DNA of 64,000 nucleotides, taken from Dactylonectria macrodidyma (lineage: Eukaryota; Ascomycota; Sordariomycetes; Hypocreales; Nectriaceae). Of this stretch, positions 60,922 to 64,000 are shown one piece after another. The stretch is from assembly GCA_020744425.1 (NCBI GenBank), contig JAGMUV010000001.1:5766001-5830000 (forward strand), read 5' to 3'. The notes under the pieces are model-generated. The model saw nothing but the letters and a program-made list of their open reading frames with translations. It was not told where the DNA came from and did not search any database. The translations under genes were made by a program, and so were the position numbers. How positions within the stretch are numbered: position 1 is the first letter of the stretch; each line of letters opens with the position of its first letter.

Positions 60922-61683
60922 GATACCCTGTACTGTTCATCATTCAACACTTCAATTTTCTGAAACTTCACTCAGTTATGGATTAGAGTGTGCCTCATCC
61001 GCAAAAACATGAGTTTAGCGAGGTTGCGGGAGGTTGACCAACATCGGATCGGGTATTATAATATGAAATCGGGGCGTTTGGAAATCTGCTTGTTTTTCTG
61101 TCTTGGTCTTGCGGCTGCTTCTCCGAGTCACTCCCACAAGACCAACAATCTGCATTTACGCGTACAATGCAAGAGGTAGTTGCGTCTTGTACAAATTACA
61201 CGGGCCCATAATTCTCCAACCGTCCTCTCGCCTTCGAATAAGGGTGTATCCGGTGACTCGACTCAGTATCAGCAGGTGTCGGCTCACAATAGAGACACAT
61301 CGACCGTGATCGGTCTTGCTGAGAACACTTTTGAGATGCCTCTCCCTCTCCAAGTAAGATAGACTACTCCCTTCTTCTCGTCGCTTGCAGACTGGCCTTC
61401 TTAGAGAGGCTGAGAGCTGAAACAGGACAAATGAGCCCCCGAAATCACGAAATGCAAACGCCAGATGTGCCTCACCTTGAGCCATGCCCATTAACGCCAA
61501 ATAATCTCGCTGTTCGTCAAGGCCTTCCGCTGGAGAGCAGCAGCTTTGAAGATGTCTCTTGCCTGAAGGCTAGTGTGTAGGTGGTTCCAGCACATAAGGT
61601 ACTTTGATGTTATTGCGCTGGACTTTTCCTTCATTGGACCGTCATTCGTGGTTTCAACACCGTTGCCGGGTCGGATGATAGCC
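60922..61683. other. Convergent 3' flank of the F-box-like gene and SF3A1
   Basis: About 760 bp with no supported gene; only 3' untranslated sequence is expected. Confidence 0.55.
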
Positions 61684-63346
61684 TCACTTCTTGTCAGCAA
61701 ACTTCTGGTGGATGGCGCGGATTTGCTCTTCAACGTTGACGTTTTGCATGTGACCAAGCTGGGCCTGGGCCTTGACGTCTGGGTTGCCGTCGAAGCTATG
61801 AATGGCGGCCTTCTTCCTACGGGCCAACTCATCCTCAGACAGGGCCTGCCCGGTAACGGGGTCGAAGACATCGCTTCGTTGACTGGCAAGGCGCTTGAGG
61901 TTGTTGGCCACATCGACGTGGGAGAGGGTTGAAGCAGAGTAGCGCGAGTCCGCCTTGGCTTTCTGTTCCTTCCAGCTCGGGTCCAAAAGCTCGACTAAAT
62001 GAGTCAATGTTAGTGAATCTGATCGATGAGTGATGGGAAGTGAGCGGGGCCTTACTTCGCATGTGAGCTTCGAGCTCGTTCATGGGAACCTGCTGCTTGC
62101 AGTTGGGGCACAGGGCCATCTGGGCACCCTGTTTGTTGGCAGCCTTTTGTGCCGCGCGAGGGATGTAGTTCTCCTTGATCTTCATCGGAGCAGCACCGCC
62201 ACGAGCCTCAGTATGTGCCTGCTGCTTCCTGGCCTGCGCCTCTGCGCGCTCCTGGATCCTACGTTCCTCCTCTTCTTCCTGGGCGGATCGGTGCGGTAAT
62301 TGTGGTGTTGAGGGGTAGAGTGGTGAGGGTGGTGGCATTTGGGGCTGGTAGGTTGGCTGCTGAGGAGCGAATCCAGGGTGGACGGGAAGCGCATATGGCT
62401 GGGAGACGGCTGCCGAGGCATTATAGGTAGTCTCTTCGCCGGGCATGGCCTCCTCGATACGCAGGTTGGAACTAATGGAAGCGTTGTTTCGATCCTCAAG
62501 GGAGGCGTACTGGAGCTCGGATAGGTTGGTCGGGGGCGGCAGATTGGCCTGCTCGTCGGCATCATTGAAGGTGATGGTTTCCACAACCACAAAATCGCCC
62601 CAATCAATTTGAGCGAAGTCAGCCTTCTCCTTCTCCTCCTCCTCTTCCTTCTTCTGTCGCTCTGCTTCCTGGAATTTTGTGTACTCGGCTCGCTGCTTAG
62701 AGCGGTTCAGGACGATGAACTTGTCCTCGATATTTGTCTGCAGGCCCTTCATGCGCTCCTCTTGCAGCTTTCCGCCTTCACCGCCGAGTCCGCTCGCCCT
62801 CAGTAGTGTGGTGTACTGATCAATGATATGTTGAAAGAAGTTGTGGAAAGTGTGGTTGGGGATGAGGAATTGAAACTGAGGATTGCCAGCTTCGCGCTGG
62901 GCCAGCTGGGTCATGAATTGGCGGCCATTCTTGGCGACGAATAAGGCTGCTAGGCGGATGACGTCCAGATCCTTCTGATTGATCCGAGGCATGCGCGCAG
63001 AGAACTGGAAGTCCGGGGGTTTTGGGGGACCCTGGGGTTTCTCTGGGGCTGGCGCAGCATCCTCAGCGCGACCAGCAGCAATAGCAGTGCCGCGGCCGGC
63101 CCTGACCTCGTTCAGGCGCCATTCGTAAAATGGATGGTAGGCATCGGTGGGGTTGAGGAAGCTAAATTTGGGGTTCTGGCGCTCCTTGTCACGGATGCGA
63201 TCTTCGAAGACGCTGCCGTTGCGCGCGACGTAGCCGGCTGTCTTTTCGAGGACGTTACGGATTTCGCGTGGAGGGAGGACGACGCCGGCGGGGGGCTTGA
63301 TGTCGTCCAAGACTGAGGAGTCACCGTTTGTTGCGACAGCTGCCAT
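61684..63346 (-). CDS. SF3A1: Splicing factor 3A subunit 1 (SF3A1/Prp21)
   Basis: Two exons, 63346-62056 and 61994-61684, with a 61-bp intron; 533 residues. SF3A1 is part of the SF3a complex of the U2 snRNP and is needed for branch-site recognition and prespliceosome assembly in the nucleus. Two SURP modules are clear: the first at about 33-80 (LEKTAGYVARNGSVFEDRI, NPKFSFLNPTDAYHPFY), the second at about 132-180 (LAALFVAKNGRQFMTQLAQR, NPQFQFLIPNHTFHNFF). An acidic/Lys-rich coiled region (QKKEEEEEKEKADF) and the Prp21 core (IDWGDFVVVETITF) follow. A CPNCKQQVPMNELEAHMR zinc-ribbon-like stretch crosses the intron into ELLDPSWKEQKAKADSRY. The C-terminal ubiquitin-like domain of animal SF3A1 is absent, as in yeast Prp21. 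The ATG at 63346 is preferred over an upstream GTG-led frame. Confidence 0.95.
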
Positions 63347-64000
63347 GTTTGACACGTCTGTCTGTTCCGATGTCGTCGCGAAGGGTTTGGCGAAGCGTGC
63401 CTAGAATGGGAGCTAGGAAATTTCGAGATTCCAACGACTGACGCGCGAAGCTCTATCGGATGAACTATTAGTCCGGGACTACGCGAGGATGGGAGCTTGA
63501 AGTTGGCCTGCACTAGCCACGGCCAACCATCTGAGCCAAGCGCAATTGAGAAGGGGCACGGATGAAACGAAAGCAAGACATAGTCGTGCTTCCGATAGAA
63601 ACAACCGAGACCTGCGTTCTGTGTGGAGGTAGGTAATAATTGATGAGGACGTTCAAAGTCGTTCATATTCGCTTACATAACCAGCTGCCATCCTCTGTGC
63701 TGTGCCATCATCCATCCCGTCCTGCCTCGCGTCTTGTTCTAGAATAGCTCGAGAGGCAGTCAATAGTGCAGTAATAGTACACTTATCATGTCCACATCAT
63801 TCTAATTAATCAACTGTCTTCACAGCACGTACAGAGTACAAAATGACAGGGTAAACGGGTCTGGGCGAGATCGAATCTTCACGCTAGGCCTGCCTAGATC
63901 CCAAAGCCTTTGGCATCCTACAAGCATAGCGGAGAATAGGGGCTTTGATTCTGTCAGTCGGCGTGGAAGTCTTCCCGGCCACATGTCAGACGTTGCCCGT
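63347..64000. promoter_or_regulatory. Upstream region of SF3A1
   Basis: About 650 bp to the window edge. Frames continue open upstream of SF3A1 on the minus strand but show no conserved features. It should hold the SF3A1 promoter; nothing else was recognised. Confidence 0.5.

Overview
The window is nuclear DNA of a filamentous ascomycete, most likely a sordariomycete and plausibly of the order Hypocreales. The evidence is gene structure: short introns (about 48-160 bp) with GTATGT/GTGAGT-type donors, CTAAC/CTGAC branch sites and YAG acceptors; fungal Zn2Cys6 regulators; fungal F-box-like proteins; and orthologues such as PAN3, SNX3, RIM2 and LSM7 with typical fungal domain layouts. The species cannot be fixed from the sequence alone. 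I saw no rRNA, tRNA, CRISPR array or bacterial operon.

Layout. From 1 to about 25.9 kb there is only one convincing gene, a Zn2Cys6 transcription factor (12512-13983). It sits between two gene-poor stretches of about 12 kb each that are rich in microsatellites and pyrimidine tracts. From 25.9 to 38 kb the minus strand carries an F-box/LRR-like protein, a 4.4 kb empty stretch, a VHS-GAT trafficking adaptor and a UBA-UAS-UBX (FAF2/Ucp10/Ubx2-type) protein. From 38.7 to 47 kb lie PAN3 (plus), LSM7 (minus, convergent) and a second Zn2Cys6 protein (plus). From 47 to 53 kb is a repeat island: a 17-bp minisatellite, a diverged tandem duplication, and a decayed hAT DNA transposon inserted in a decayed piggyBac-like transposase gene, with terminal inverted repeats and an 8-bp target duplication still visible. 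From 54 to 63.4 kb are RIM2 (plus), SNX3 (minus), a five-exon fungal F-box-like gene (plus) and SF3A1/PRP21 (minus).

Function. Most recognisable genes are housekeeping. PAN3 and LSM7 act in mRNA decay, and LSM7 and SF3A1 act in splicing. SNX3 and the VHS-GAT protein act in endosomal sorting, the UBX protein in ER-associated degradation or lipid-droplet control, and RIM2 in mitochondrial nucleotide import. They are not a co-regulated cluster but a series of divergent and convergent pairs. All coding models were spliced by hand and checked for reading phase across every junction.

I found no clearly new molecular system. The features most worth a second look are the nested transposons, the 17-bp minisatellite, the tandem duplication that keeps intron-like signals, and the regulator isolated in a 25 kb gene-poor region.
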